A stretch of 64,000 nt of DNA from Exobasidium rhododendri (Eukaryota > Basidiomycota > Exobasidiomycetes > Exobasidiales > Exobasidiaceae): positions 1,612,001 to 1,676,000 of the forward strand of contig CP110630.1 of assembly GCA_026210745.1 (NCBI GenBank), written 5' to 3'. Of this stretch, positions 11,307-24,182 are shown piece after piece; the first letter of the stretch is position 1, and each line of letters starts with the position of its first letter. A program made the position numbers and the translations under genes. The notes under the pieces were generated by a model. That model was given only the letters and a program-made list of their open reading frames with translations, searched no databases and was not told the DNA's origin.

Positions 11307-14300
11307 ATGCCTTCACCCTTGTGGTCTCGTCAGCCGGCAGAAGTACACCCGTCCAGTGTGAAAGGTGACGCTCCTTCCAAGGGAGGTGTCTCGCAGAGCT
11401 CTGAAGAAGAAAGCGCGCCTTTTACCAACAATCTAAATACCTTCCTAACTATCGATCCGAGCCGCACATCGAGGGAGAGCGCTGCTTGGTCTGCTAGCAG
11501 TAGTCCTCTGGCGGGGAGGGACTCCTATTCATCGCCAAACACGAGCAGCACACAGGATGTCGATAACTCTTCCCAAGTACCGGCCCCTGTTCCTTCTTTG
11601 TCAGGCACGATCTCTGGCGACTCCTCAAAGTCTTCGGTCATTCAATCTCGGACGTCGTCTTTCTTTAAATTAGGTCGTCGATCGTTCGGTAGGAGGAAGC
11701 AGCCAAAGCTTACTGATGAAGGCAGGGAGGTCTCCGATAGTCTACAAGGACCGAGATCAACAAACAGGGCAGAAGCGTCCACTACTGCCGCTGCTGCAGC
11801 AAACGATACTAAGCGCACGTCGAGCAGTCCTGTTCAAATGAGAAGCAAAGACGTCTCGAGCTTGCCACGACAATCGACGACGAGCTCAAGAGGTGGCGAT
11901 TCTTACAGTGATGTGGATGGCGGTCGAGTCTCGTCAGACGTGGATAGTGCCATTGGAGGTAATGGCAGGTCGACCTGGACAGCAAATCTAAGCAGCGGTA
12001 GCTCAATCAGCGACCCCACAGTAGGTCGACTAGCGGGTATCAAGGAGTCAAATGGCAGCAATACAGCCACTACGAAGGGCAAATCAGGGAGACCTCGACC
12101 AGTAACGAGTCAGGGCCACTTCACAGAGTCGCCCGCGAACCCACAGACAGCAAATGTCCGAAATGGAGCACCTCCAGTCTTTCTCCCTTTGTCTTCGACG
12201 AGCATGCTCAACGGCATGTCTGACAATGCACAAGTAAGGAGGTTTTCCCAACAAGACAGTCCCGACTCTTCTCGAAGTCCGCGCAGCCCTCGATGGAGCA
12301 ACAATGCAACATCTGCAAATGGTCAAGCACCACCATTGCCTCTCTCCTCCATTCCTGACGATACGTCGCAAAGCAGTCGATTCGCAGATCAGCGAGCGGC
12401 TCAATTTAGCCACCCCAAGCAAGATTTAGACGCAAAACAACATAAAAGTGCGACCAGCAGAGTAGCTTCGAAGATTAGATCGAAATGGGCAGGCAACGCC
12501 ACGAGTGGCGATGATGATTCTGCCATCACGTCCAGCTTTGCAGCGAATCCTCTCAAGACTAGCGACAGGAGGCCGGAGTTTGACAGGCCCAATCAAATGG
12601 ACTTTTTCGCCGCTCTGTTGTCTAGCTCAGGGCCGGACGATGAAAAGAACAATGTCCGCAAGACGTCTCTCGGTGATTCGCTTTCTGTGCCGACCTCTAC
12701 GCCGTTGAACGGACGCCAAGTGAGAAAGTCTCGATCACAGAATAGCTTCTTGCTTCACCGAAGACCGTCATTCTTAGGAGGCAAGCAACAGACGGACGCA
12801 GAGAGGGTGCAAGAGATAGAGGGCCGATCGAGGAGCACCACTGTGAGTGGGCCAGGAGTGGAAGGTAGAGCTGGAGTGGGTGTAGCAAAAAGACAACCAA
12901 AACGGAGAGGCGGCGAAGAGGAGAGCAGAACGGTCTCGCTGCCGAAGAACTTGGTGGACAGTGGGACGAGAAGATCGCCTTGGGATATTCTCACTACTTC
13001 TCGATTGGATATGCTTGACTCCTCACCGGAAATCGAGCGGTCTACGCCCTTCTTTGGCACCTCACAGCAATCTAGAGGAGATTCCATATCGTCGACGGAG
13101 AAGAGGCGCTCAATATCTGGCCTTCTCCCCGCTTCTGCTGCTACGAAGAACGGAAAAGGACTCGGCTCGACTGCTTCTTCCTCTTCCAGACCTTCGTCCC
13201 CCTCCGTAGGATCCAAATTGGACAGCAGTGGAGGAGCTGCGAACCTCTTTGGCGCTTCGTCATCCACACCTCGTCAGCGGGCTTCATCTCTTTTGCCTCC
13301 AATGCCTTGGCGATCGAGGACGACGTCCAATGTTGCTATAATAGAGACCTTGCCACACAGCGAAAGCAACATGGGGGCTCTCCAGTCGAGCGCAGTAGTT
13401 GTGGAAGACAAGGCAAAGGCAAAGCCCAAAAGGAAAAAGGCGGAGGAATTCAAGGGAGATGCGGAGGCTTTTGTACAATACACAGTCAAGACGGCTAGCC
13501 GAAGCGAGGTAGCCGCCATTCTGGCATCTTCTGCAGATGCACTGCACAGGGAAGCCTTGCGGATATACATGCAGAAGTTCTACTTTGTTGGGAACCCTTT
13601 GGACGTTGCGCTTCGCAAGTTGCTGTTGACGCTCTATCTGCCAAAGGAAACGCAGCAGATCGATCGAGTCATGGAGGCGTTTGCTCAGCGATACAATGAA
13701 TGCAACGAGCGGCTCTTTTCGTCTGATGACCAGCCTTACGTCTTGGCATTCTCGCTGATGATGCTTCACACCGATGCGTTCAACAAGAATGCAAAGCAAA
13801 AGATGTCCAAGCAGGACTACTTGAGGAACACCTCCTCTTGTGAAATTCAAGACGAGATCCTGGAATACTTCTACGACAATTTGACCTTTACCGAGTTCAT
13901 CTACGTCGACGATGAGGTCGCAGTTTCCAGGCGAAAGTCAGAAGGGGAGACGAATCAGTCTGGTGTTGGTGGAGGAGGAGGAGGAGGTGGTGGTGGTGGA
14001 GGTGGTGGAGGAGCGATGGGTTCTTCTTTCCTTTCCGCTTTCTCGTCCACCACCAACGGATCGTCTGCTGCAAAGAGCCGAATCGACCCTTACTACATCA
14101 TTGCGAATGGTGCCACACACACTCTTCGACCGGACATTGCTTCGTTGATTCCAGAGGACACTCCATTCTTTGCAAAGGGCACGCTGCTCCAGTACGACGT
14201 GGAAGAATTGAATCGAGCTGTTGCAAACGCGCCTACTATTGAGATTGCTACCTCGCGAAGGCCATCGTTGCCGAGTGCAGCTCTTCTAGGCAGTGACTCA

Positions 14301-14879
14301 ACTTCGACAGGTCGTGGAGCCGCCGACAAGGAAACGGATTCAATCGTGACCTTGCGTGTCACCAAGGTAGGCTGCATCAGTCGAAAGGATGACATCGTCG
14401 ACGAGACCAAGAGAGCACAGTCGCGCAAGTGGAGGACCTGTGGTATGCTACTCACCTCTACTCAGCTCCTCTTCTTTAAAGACTTGGTGTGGACTAGTGC
14501 GCTGGATCAGCAGATTCGTGAGCAGACGGAGAAGAATCCTCAGCAGGAGGGCGGTATCCTCGTGACGCCTCGCATCACTTACTTTCGACCCGATGGTGTA
14601 CTGGCACTAGGTGATGCGATTGCCGTGAAGGACACGACGTACTCCAAGCACGACCATGTCTTTCGATTGATTGCAAAGCAGGGCGACCAGAGTCGCCAAT
14701 ACCTCCTCCAAAGCGCAAGTGGAGAAGAGATGAACGATTGGATTCACAAGATCAACTTTTGTGCTGCTTTTCGAGCCGCAGGTGTTCGCATGCGCGGACT
14801 GGATCTGCCATCGTTGCCATCACTGGACAACGTAGACGGAGACGGAGTTGCGTTGAAGGGCAACAATCTCTCTTCCCTG

Positions 14880-14910
<31 letters not shown>

Positions 14911-16043
14911 TTGGTGCAGAAAGTGAATCTTCCATCGACGAGAAGAGATCTTCTTCGTCCAGCGATCAGAATAGAGGAGATACCAACGCAACACCGACTG
15001 ACGAAAGCGTAGCGTTGATGAAGCGTAAAGTCGATGCAAGAAGGACAGAATTGATGCCTAAGCTGGAAGTTGTCATTGCTGCATACGAAAAGGCAGAGAC
15101 TGAATTGGATGATAAGCTTCGATTTGCTCGCCATTTAGGGATTTTGACTCCTTTCATGAAGGTGACCAGGGATCGAATCGAAATGACGGCCGTACCGCTG
15201 GCGCAAAGTATTCGTCAATTACGATTGGACCTTGCACGATACCAGAGCAGGAAAGAGATCTTGCAGTTGGACTTGGGCGCAAGTGAACGATGGGTAGAAG
15301 CACTGGCGCGAGCTGGCTCGTTGGTCCAAGCACATGAAACGAGGTCGAGCGATGCTGTTCCCCTCGACGCAGCCATTCCTCGCTCGGCGTCCAATTCAAG
15401 AAAGCACTCTTTGTCATTGCTGTCACAGTCCTCGCCCGTGGGTATCTCTCAGTCGCTATCGATCAGAAAGTACATGTTGGAAGAGGAAGAAGACGAAGAG
15501 GTGGAAGCAGCAAGAGATATGCCTACACCCACGTTGCGAAGTGTGGCTGTTGCAGAAGATAAGATGCATCGTGGGAACAGACTACCTAGCTTGGGAGGAT
15601 TCTCCCCTGCTCTCTTCGATATCGACCCCTCCGTCCTGTCGTCTTTGTCGCAAAGCTCACCGTTAGGGCAGTATGCAAGTCAAGAGATCAAGCCAACCCA
15701 ATTGTTGAGATCATCGATATCAAACGAGAGTAATGGCGGTGGCGGAGGTGGCGGTCGTGGTGGCAGCAGCAGCAACAGCAGCACGACCACACTGTCTTCT
15801 CCGCCTCGTCGCCGACAATTCGCTCCTTCTTCCCCTACACCAAGAGAAGAAGCGGAAAGGTGGGATCGAAGTAGAGTGGTGAAAGATTCGAAAAGGGTCA
15901 GTCTGGTCACTCTGCCTGATGCGGAACATCTCAAAGATCTGACGAGAAAGTCTGCCTATGCCTACATCGAGGGAGCGGAAAATGCAGACGGCGGCATTCA
16001 AGCGGGGCAGAGAGAGCAGGCAAGCTCGAGAAAAGGAAGATAG
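11307..16043 (+). CDS. Sec7-PH domain Arf guanine nucleotide exchange factor (Syt1/Sec74-like)
   Basis: Activates Arf GTPases in membrane traffic. A single coding exon of 1578 residues. The first ~690 residues are Ser/Thr/Arg-rich and look disordered. A Sec7 domain follows (about 705-870): YMQKFYFVGNPLDVALRKLL, then LPKETQQIDRVMEAFAQRYN, in which the Glu of LPKE is the catalytic glutamic finger, then LAFSLMMLHTDAFN. After a glycine-run linker, a PH domain covers about 1010-1160 (RKWRTCGMLLTSTQLLFFKD to EEMNDWIHKINFCAAFRAAG). A coiled-coil-like helical part follows (MKRKVDARRTELMPKLEVVI). Length and domain order fit the fungal Syt1 class rather than the large Sec7/Gea GEFs. The start is the ATG just after the probable 5'-UTR intron 11173-11254. 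The homopolymeric Gly and Ala codon runs are likely to vary in length between strains. Confidence 0.88.
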
Positions 16044-16222
16044 AGCAGGCCGAGGTCTCTATCAGCGAGAAGAAAAAGAGAAGGAGAGACCGTGTAGCAT
16101 CAGTAGGAACGTCCATGTATCGTAAATCACAATTGTACTCATGTAAATGGCGGAGTAGAGCAGGCTATGTAACTCTGTAATACCATATATTCACACGCAA
16201 GCTAATCGTGCATCACTGCATT

Positions 16223-18058
16223 TCAGCTTCGTTTCCGTTCTTGCCATATGACGACAAAGGAGACGATGGCTGTCAAAGCCGCCATGAAAGCTAGGAGAAG
16301 GAAAGCGGCAGGTGCATAGATATCACTAAGACTTCCGCCGAGTTTGGACACCAGTAGAATGAAGAGTCCACCGGTGGCAGAGTATGCGCCAGCGATTGAC
16401 CCTCCTACCGATGTGACCACATTGCCACTGCCGCCAATTGTATCGCTCCCTCTCAGCCTTGACTTTGATCGCGCACAAAGGGCCAAAGAAGCTACGATGG
16501 CAGCAATTTGACAAAATCCGATCCCTACAGCCGCCACCCAAGCTACTGGGCTCCGTGGATCGCCATTATTAGGAAGAGCAAGTCCAAGAATCAAAAAGGA
16601 AGCCGTTCCAATCGACGTGGCAATGAAAAGCGTCCACGCCGGCGAGAGAGCTTCACACATGTATCCGACCAACGGTGATAGAAGAAGAGCGATCAGTTGA
16701 ACGACGCCGGAGAGGATCGATGCAACAGTAAAGGCTTGCCGACATGTCCTCTTCAGTTCAGATGGTGGTATGTCTGGTGACGGCAGCGTTGAGCATAATC
16801 CAGAGCTATAGAAGAACTTTGTGACCAAGAGTGGAATGAAGACGGTGGTCGCAATCGTACATGCCCGAGCTAGACCACCACTCAAGTATCCCAGGCTCAA
16901 GCTCGAGTCTTTCCCTGCCAATTGGAAGCCAGCGAAGATGCCAGAGAAGATCGTGCGAGTGACTTGAATCAATCGTTTGCTTGCACTCGATCGAGACTGG
17001 AGTCGTCGCTTGAGACGTTGTCGTCTGGCTTCCCGAGTAGTAGGTATCGAATCATTTGCTGTGTCTTGTTCGAGGGATGTCTCTTCACTTTCTCTGCGGA
17101 TGAGTGGACTGGAAGTGGAGTTGGGCTTGTCCATTTTCAACCCGAAGGAGAGGGCAATAGCCACAAGGGCGGCCAGTGCAGAGACAATGTAGAAAGCCTC
17201 CTTTGTGCCTCGGCGCACAGCTTCGTCCCCGCCATCTCCAGGAAGTTCCGGTGGAGCATTACGATCGTACAGGGAAGCAAGAAGAATGGGAAGCCGAAGG
17301 AGGAAAAAGACGGCAATGAGAGCGCCAACACCGGTCATGAGGCCGGTAAGGGCTGCCAATCGTCCATGCCGGCTGCATTGACGAGACGGTGCCGCTTGAC
17401 TCCCAGTGGTGGCTTCAAGAAGCGAAGTCGACTCGGAGGGCCCCTCGTTTGATGCTCTGACACCTTCACCAACAGGCGTCACATCCAAAGGAGCCGAATA
17501 CGAGTTGAGAATACCTGATCATCACGAATAATAGCCTTGTTAGCTGAATACAGGCCTGCTGATGGGGCGCTTCTTTCTGCACTCACCACTCAGCATCGAA
17601 GTGACTGCACTTCCTCCGACTGCAAACACTAAGCGACAGAATAATAGATCTGGCCATGGTGATTGTGCTAGCGTATAGGTTAAGAGGGCTATAGCGACGA
17701 AGCAGTACCCTGTCACAGCTACCACTTTTGTGCCGACAACATCGGCGAGGCTGCCCCAAAACAGCACCAAGAACATGCTAAGGAGCTCATCGGAGAAGAC
17801 TAGCGTTCCACTCAATGATCCTTGCTTTCTAGTTTCACCAAGCTGAGAGATGAGAAAGGGCTGAGTCGCATTCAAGAAGACGAGAAAGAGGATCGAGGAA
17901 GTGGCATGGAGTAAGAAAGACCCGAGGTTTAGTGCTGAGATGTCTGCAGATATGCCCAGTGATGTCTGCCACGTTGGTGATGGCGAAGAAGGCGATGAAG
18001 GCGAAGAAGAGATGCCGCTGTCTCTGCTCAGCCTTCTCCTAGAAGCTGAGCTACTCAT
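16223..18058 (-). CDS. Major facilitator superfamily transporter, substrate unknown
   Basis: Polytopic membrane transporter. Two exons: 18058-17587 and 17514-16223 (intron 17586-17515, GTGAGT...CAG), joining as MLSG-ILNSYSAP in phase. Hydrophobic segments are consistent with 12 transmembrane helices: four in exon 1 (for example FLLHATSSILFLVFLNATQP, VVAVTGYCFVAIALLTYTLA) and the rest in exon 2, with a hydrophilic central loop containing a Ser/Arg-rich stretch. The loop between helices 2 and 3 (WGSLADVVGTKV) matches the MFS G-x-x-x-D motif. The frame is open to 18241, but a TATA-like element at 18206-18195 would sit inside it, so the ATG at 18058 is preferred. It resembles fungal MFS proteins of the YCR023C type. 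No substrate can be named. Confidence 0.8.
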
Positions 18059-18194
18059 GCTTCTGCCCCTTTCTCTGCTGACACACAGTAAGGGAAGAAG
18101 AGACTGACATCCTTCGCCCTTTCCACACTCGCGCGAGGTTGCGCACTCTTTTAGCGCATTGGCTGAAGGTGGAGCAGAGCAACACAGGCCGGGG

Positions 18195-18206
18195 ATATAA
18201 AATAAT
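18195..18206 (-). promoter_or_regulatory. TATA-like element of the MFS gene
   Basis: AT-only 12-mer on the minus strand, about 140 nt before the preferred ATG at 18058. It argues against the upstream in-frame ATGs. Confidence 0.35.
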
Positions 18207-18548
18207 TTCATCACGGATGCTCTTCCCTCAAGGTCTGGCATGACTATCGACCTGGACTTCTCATGTACAACGCATTAGCAGATTAATAATCACTCCAGCG
18301 TGCTCATGATAGGAGCTTCTTATGATCTGCATGCTGCACTGCGATCGTTCCGGCTGCAAATGCGAAGTGAGCAACGGAGAAGTGAGCCAATGCAATCGTG
18401 CACGTGCCTGCTCTCGCTTTCCGTCCGTTGGGTCGGTAAAGTGGTTCCAGTAGACCCGCCCTTGCCCCCTTTCCGATTCTCTACCTACCTTAAATTCCCC
18501 GCTCCCCTCCTTACAACTACTCTTCCTCCTTTCCCCTATTCGCACAAG

Positions 18549-20042
18549 ATGTCAGGCTGGGGATCATGGCTGTGAGTGAGGATTGAGTAGAGTGCACAGT
18601 CTCGCAGGCACTGAAGACTGCGCTATTTTTTCGAAACTCCATTAGTGGTGCTGATTCTAGCGTCACTGATGCACAACCAAACTTTCGAGCTGTGAGCGAC
18701 ACTCCGCAAGATGCCCTGTTTGGACAGTTGGAACCGAGTGATTTGGAGTGGACATGTGCGGGAGGATTCACGACAGAGACGCAAGTCTGGTACACCGTCT
18801 TGGAAGATGGCTCAGTTGCAAGCAGTCAATTGATTCATTCTGCTGTAGGGTGAGACTATGAACTTGGCAAAAGCCATGGCTGCTCGGAATCTGATCCATA
18901 CTCGTGCTTCCTACAGCCTCTGGTACCCGCAAATCCAAATCACATTCAAGTACTTTAATCCCACGACAGGGCAAAAGATCTGGAAATCAGTCAACGCTAC
19001 GCACTTTGTCACTCCCCCACCCGAAGGCTCCGGTCGGGACAAGAGTGTAAAGTACGACAAGCGCAGCTGCAAAGGCGACCAATTCAGTATCTTGTTTGAC
19101 ACGAATTCCGATGGAAGCGAGTCCTACACGATCAACGCCAACATGGACATCGACTTGCAACTGTCCTACACTTACACAAGACCGAAGGAATCACTAGGTT
19201 GGAAGTTGGGAGCAGGCCCCCAGGGTGGAAAGAGTTTCTTTGGTGCAAATGCTGCTTCTCCAGACGGTTATGTTGTTCATCGATTCTGGCCTCAGACGTA
19301 CACATCAGGTCACATCATTCAAAAGGGAAAAGCGATCGACGCAAAGGGTACTGGTGCATTTATTCACGCCATTCAAGGGATGAGACCAAATTTGGTCGCC
19401 TCCCGATGGAACTTCGCCAACTTCCAAAGCACTTCTGGGCCGGAAAAGGTGGCTGCCATCATGATGGAATTCACCACCACGAGCGACTACGGTGGACCGA
19501 TCCAACAAAAGAACGAAAAGGAAGGCACTTCAAAGCGCGAAACAGTGACTGTCAACATCGGTAGCGTCACTGTGGGAGGAAAGCTGGTCGCTGTGACGGC
19601 AGCTACGCGAGGGGGAAAGGCCGCCGAGGGAGATGCATCCAAGGGCAGTCACTCTATCGTACAGCAAATCGACTCTATCCTAGACACAGAGACCGGCTAC
19701 AAGGTACCTCAGTCCATTCGTTACGCCTGGCAGGGACCGCTTTTGGAAGAGGGAAAGGCACAGAGCGATCTGGTTGAAGCAGAGCTCAAGGTGGAATTGG
19801 GCAAGCCAACGCCGGCCAGTGAGGCCAAAGGACTAGTCGACAAGGTTGATGTCTTGGGAGAGATTCCCTACGTAGTGCGAAAGGTGGTCAACTACGTGGC
19901 AGGAACGAAGCCGTACATCTATCAGTATCTGAATCCGGCCACGCTCAAGGTCACCCTTCCTGCCTCCTACAAGGGCGATTCTACTCACAACCTGGAAGTG
20001 CCCGGTACCTTGTTCTGCGAGACGACCTTCATCTCAGACTAG
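18549..20042 (+). CDS. SVF1: Survival factor 1
   Basis: Svf1 is a lipocalin-like cytosolic/ER-Golgi protein needed for survival under oxidative stress; in yeast it transports ceramide. Three exons: 18549-18571, 18646-18849 and 18917-20042, with introns 18572-18645 and 18850-18916, both starting GTGAG. The joined protein has 450 residues. Hallmarks: VWYTVLEDGSVASSQLIHS, then SAVG-LWYPQIQITFKYFN across the second intron, then NPTTGQKIWKSVNATHF, and a C-terminal half with GYVVHRFWPQTYTSGHI and RPNLVASRWNFANFQ. The 23-nt first exon (MSGWGSWL) is short but typical for the family. It ends LFCETTFISD before TAG at 20040-20042. Confidence 0.92.
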
Positions 20043-20503
20043 TGTGTCATCGGACCTCTGCTCCGCTGTCTCTTTTCTTTGGTGGACTTGTCTCAATCGG
20101 ATTTTTTTCTTCTTGTTCTCTGCATTGGTGGCTGCCACTACTGACGTATCACTGATGTATGCGTGTCTCTTCGTCGTGTGGTGATTTACAAGCGCCAAGT
20201 TGATCGTAGGTATGGAAATAGGAGCGGGGACGGGTGACGACTCTGATCTACTGCCTGCCGAAAACATTGTCGCACGATGTTCTAAAGGCGCTGGTCAGAG
20301 GCTCTTTCCGGCAGAAGCTGACAGGCTGGTCGATCCGAATTCCTCCCTCATCTCGTCTGCGTGGATGTGCAACCGACTGCCTCATCTGCACAAGGATCAT
20401 CCTGACAAGGCTGAAAGTACCTCTGCACCTGTAGATCTGCCACTTGATCGGCTTCGTTGATGATCTGATCATTTTCGTCGTTCATTTGATCTGATTCCTG
20501 CAG
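20043..20503. other. Convergent intergenic spacer
   Basis: 3' regions of SVF1 (+) and the unrecognised minus-strand gene. T-rich tract at 20100-20115. No gene seen. Confidence 0.4.
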
Positions 20504-21293
20504 CTACGAGAATGACTCTAGGCCCGCTGTCAGGACATGTCTTGGCAGCTCTCTGTTCTGATCTTCGACACTCGATGGAGCAGGAGACGGTGGTTGCTTC
20601 TTCCTCGGGGTAATGAATGGTCGCCAGTTCGCCGCTCTGATAGCAGCGATCCTATCCAGTTTCTTCTTGAAGACGATGGTTTCTTCCACAAACTTGATTA
20701 GGCAAAGATCACCCTTTCTCCTGCTAATGCCTTGAACGTAGAAAGTAGGTGCACTCGGAAGGGGGGAGTGGTCTGTGAAAATGTTGGGTCTTCTTTTCTT
20801 GCCTAGTACGCTTAGATGATGCGCCGGGGTCAGCTCGACTTCAAGTACGTCGAAAGGCTCTCTCGAGTATTCGCTGGGGAAGCAGAGAGGGGGGGGGCGT
20901 GGAGTCGCTCTAAGATGAGTCATGTTCAGTCAAACCGCTGCCAAATCACACTCACAGGTCCCTGCTCAGCTTTCGGATGGATACGTCGGCCTCACTATGA
21001 ACTATAAGCCTTGCATTGACACTGATGTTTTTCTCCTAGACAGAGTATGATATATCAGGATGAGTCCTCGACGGTGGTCTCACTTACTTTGAAGCCCTTC
21101 GACACCTCACATGTATGCCCTTTCGATGCCACCACTCCTCGAACCTCCTTTTTTCTGATCCTCGCAAGCCAAAGGTAATGCTTTCCCCCTCCAAGGTGAT
21201 CGCCATGGAGCTTCCTATGTTAAGCTTGCCATCCAAGAATCGCTTCATCAGTTCGTCGTCCCTCTTTTTCGGCAGCTCTTCTTCTTCTGCCAT
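20504..21293 (-). CDS. Hypothetical protein, two exons
   Basis: Not recognised. Exon 1 is 21293-21088 (starts MAEEEELPKKRDDELMKRF) and exon 2 is 20873-20504, with donor GTAAGT and acceptor CCCCAG. The 214-nt intron is longer than its neighbours. Phase is kept, giving 191 residues. Exon 1 is charged (EKRRFEEWWHRKGIHVRC). Exon 2 has FDVLEVELTPAHHLSVLGKK, a predicted strand-rich middle (PTFYVQGISRRKGDLCLIKF) and a Pro/Lys tail. No signal peptide or membrane segment. An additional small exon inside the intron cannot be excluded. It is the last gene before the accessory island. Confidence 0.5.
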
Positions 21294-22355
21294 GATTCCG
21301 GACTGTGGAGAAAAGAGAGAATGTGGGATGGTGTAAAGGAAACAAACGAAAGTACAGACTTCTGCGCCCATCTTCACTGGAAAAGTGCCGGAAGAGACGC
21401 TTCGGATGCAAACGTGCCTCGTATCGCTGCCCTCGTCCGTTTGTTTTGATGTGAAAGCTTTCACTCTTCATTCTGTCAAGGTCTGCTTGTGGCCACCCTT
21501 TACGTTGTCCTACACTCCGCGAGCATGATAGCATATGTGTCCTTGTGGAGAGTGCCCATAAGGGGGAACACTTACGTACTCGACACCACGGCCTCCCGTA
21601 CTACGGTAGATTGGCTTTCAAACGAAAGCAACTTCAATTATGCCGTGCACTATGATTTTATGGTTTTCCATAGAGTACATAATTAAGAATACCCGCAAAT
21701 CGAAGCGCGTCTCGATAAACCAGGTCCGTGTGGCTTACCACGCGGGACGGCTAATAGGCACCCGTGATGTCCTGAAAGGGTGTACGACGCCCGATTGCAG
21801 CTCTCCCGGCCCCCTTTTTTGCCCTTTGATGACACAGACATGACTGTATATACCCCCCCGGAATATGTAAGATAGACGCTCTGATCGAATTCCATGAAGT
21901 CTTACTATGAGAGAAGTCATGGTGTCTCAAAATGCGCGTAGTCCAAAATATACCATTAGAAGGCACACACTGGTTCGACACCCTTCCTTGTATCTCCTCT
22001 CTTTGGTATGTGATGTCTCATATGTATAATACTATGTTTTTCTACCATTCATCAAAATCTCAAGCTCATTGAACGATTTTATGATAGCACCGTGGTCGCC
22101 ATCGATACGGCCTCCGGACTGCAGCGCCTTTTTCATGATAGGCCATATTTCACACATAGAGCAGCTCACTCAAAACGGCATGTTCCACACTTATTGATTC
22201 AGACAAATTTACACGACTCTATTTCATTAGAGGCTATGATACATTGGGGGCGGCAGTCATGCTGTAACAGCATGATTCGTTACGTGTGCGGTCGCGCATG
22301 GTACCGGTGCTCTGGACATCCCGGACGAGAGACATGCGCGCGTCGCGGTGGCCAG
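21294..22355. other. Gene-free AT-rich stretch at the left side of the island
   Basis: About 1 kb without a supportable exon, and more AT-rich than the flanking genes. Short frames overlap on both strands without coding character. No terminal inverted repeat or long direct repeat was spotted. The left end of the candidate mobile element probably lies here. Confidence 0.4.
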
Positions 22356-22705
22356 AGTGAAGCCTCTATGGAGATGTCGCGCAGGCTTCACTCTCGTGTT
22401 GGCTGAACATCTCCGTATACCAGCGCGCGTCCCGAGTGAAGCCTGTCGCGCATCTTGGCATAGGCTTCATCTACACGTAGCGCGGCGCGTGGCCTAATTG
22501 TAAAGTGAAGCCTGTCGCGCATCTTGGCATAGGCTTCACAACACCTTCTGGCCTGTGCCTCCGGGTTCTACCAGGCCTGACGAGTGACGGTGAAGCCTGC
22601 ATGAAGATGGGTTCGGGCTTCACCTGGGCGTGCGTAAGTAGACCGGTTCATGTCACGAGGACTTGAAGTGAAGCCTACACGTAAGTTTACTGCAGGCTTC
22701 ACTTC
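22356..22705. repeat. Left array of five imperfect palindromes (TGAAGCCT-N16-17-AGGCTTCA)
   Basis: Left arms at 22358, 22437, 22506, 22591 and 22669; right arms at 22383, 22462, 22531, 22615 and 22694. The distance between arm starts is 25, 25, 25, 24 and 25 bp. Unit 5 has 12-bp arms (GAAGTGAAGCCT and its complement). Units 2 and 3 share an identical 17-bp spacer. In unit 4 the right arm has one mismatch (GGGCTTCA). Units recur every 69-85 bp. The same motif occurs three times at 28018-28179, upstream of two other island genes. Confidence 0.9.
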
Positions 22706-22810
22706 GCAGCCAGGTAGACTGGGACGGCAACGGTACAATGGGCACCGTCTGTCTCTTCACTCGCTCGGCGCCGCCCGGCCTGGCCCAAAGAGCGTTTGTG
22801 TGTGCTGGCT

Positions 22811-22822
22811 GAATATATACTC
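22811..22822 (+). promoter_or_regulatory. TATA-like element of the left island gene
   Basis: GAATATATACTC about 35-45 nt upstream of the ATG at 22855 and about 105 nt after the palindrome array. This makes the array part of the upstream promoter of the gene. Confidence 0.4.
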
Positions 22823-22854
22823 ATGACCACCACCATCTGCTTATCTCGTTAAGC

Positions 22855-24148
22855 ATGTCTGACATTTCTGAGGACCCCCGCAACACTAAACTTTTGTCTG
22901 CCTTTGTAAAGCAGTATTCCCGGGAGCTGGGACAGACGCTGGGTGTGACCATACCCAAGGACGTCAGCAGATCATGTGCCCAGAGTGTGTGCGAAAAAAT
23001 GAATGTGGAAACCATCGACATTAGCTCAGACAGTGACGAAGGCCCCAAAAAAGGAGAAGAAGAAGAGGAAGAAGAGGAGGAAGAGGAGGAAGAGGACGAG
23101 GACGATGAAGAGGACGAGGAGATACAAGTCCTCCTAGCTCGAGTCAAGGAAGCAGAGGAAAGAGTGGCGCTGCGAGCTTCGCAGACAGCGGAGGCAGTCA
23201 CCAGAGCAGAGGCGGAGAAGGCAAGTAAAGAGGCCGTCTGCGTGGAGTCGACCGAGCGACTACGAGTGGCCATGGATGCACTTTCCAGAGCAAAGGCAGA
23301 TGAGAAGGTCTGGCGGGACAGAGCCGCCAGAGCACAAGAGGCAGAAGAACGGCAGGTCCAGGAAGCGAAGAAGGCTGCTGAAGACGCACTCATGGAAAAG
23401 AAGCGAGCAAGAAAAGAAAGAAGAACAGCGCAACAGAAGAAGCGTCGTTCATTGAAGGGCAAGATTACAGTGAAGCTGGGACAGTCGGCTGCTCGAGAAG
23501 ACAACATGTGAGTGATGATGAGCGGCGAGAGTCTCTAAGAGCATGCTGACATGGCGTGTTTCAGCTTTGCCGTCAACAGTCTTCTTCACTTGGCACGAAT
23601 CGCACCCAACGACTGCATGGCAATTCTGCGATACATCTGCAGGACCATGCCCGACTCGTCCAAGATTCTCGGACAAGTGGACTCATCGCAGATTCCCGAC
23701 GAACTGTCGGACCTGAATTATGCCATCACAGCGGCATTTTCCAACATCCAGCAGCAAGACATCCAGCAGCTGGTCCGATGCATGGAGGTAGCAGTACAGT
23801 TCCGTCTCGCTGCTAGACAGAAGCATATCGGTACAGAGACAGCGGAGGAGGCGGCCAACAAGCTCATCAATCGTCGCAATGCCCAGGCTTTCAAGAAGGT
23901 TGGGCTTCGGGTACTTTTCCTTGCCTTTGCCATTTCCCCACGCAGCATGTTCGGCGTCATTCTCCTGCCCTACCTTGGCTTGAACACGAAGACCTTGCAA
24001 GACGTCACACAAGACAAAGTCGTTGCTCTCATCAATCTTATTGTCGCCCGTAGATCGACTACGAGCCAGGAGCGGGCGAACGTACCTCTGCATTACTCGC
24101 GCATCATCGACTACATCGTGGAGAGACTCATACCGTCGCTAGAGTGAG

Positions 24149-24182
<34 letters not shown>

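Noticed and set aside
12755-13267. Minus-strand open frame within the Sec7-PH gene
   Set aside because: Antisense shadow of a Ser-rich coding region; no family features.
21960-21990. GGTTCGACACC resembling a tRNA T-loop
   Set aside because: No matching T-stem, anticodon arm or acceptor stem around it.
22356-22705. Repeat array as a CRISPR or tandem repeat
   Set aside because: This is a eukaryotic context. The units are palindromes with variable spacers, not identical direct repeats with unique spacers, and no cas genes are present.
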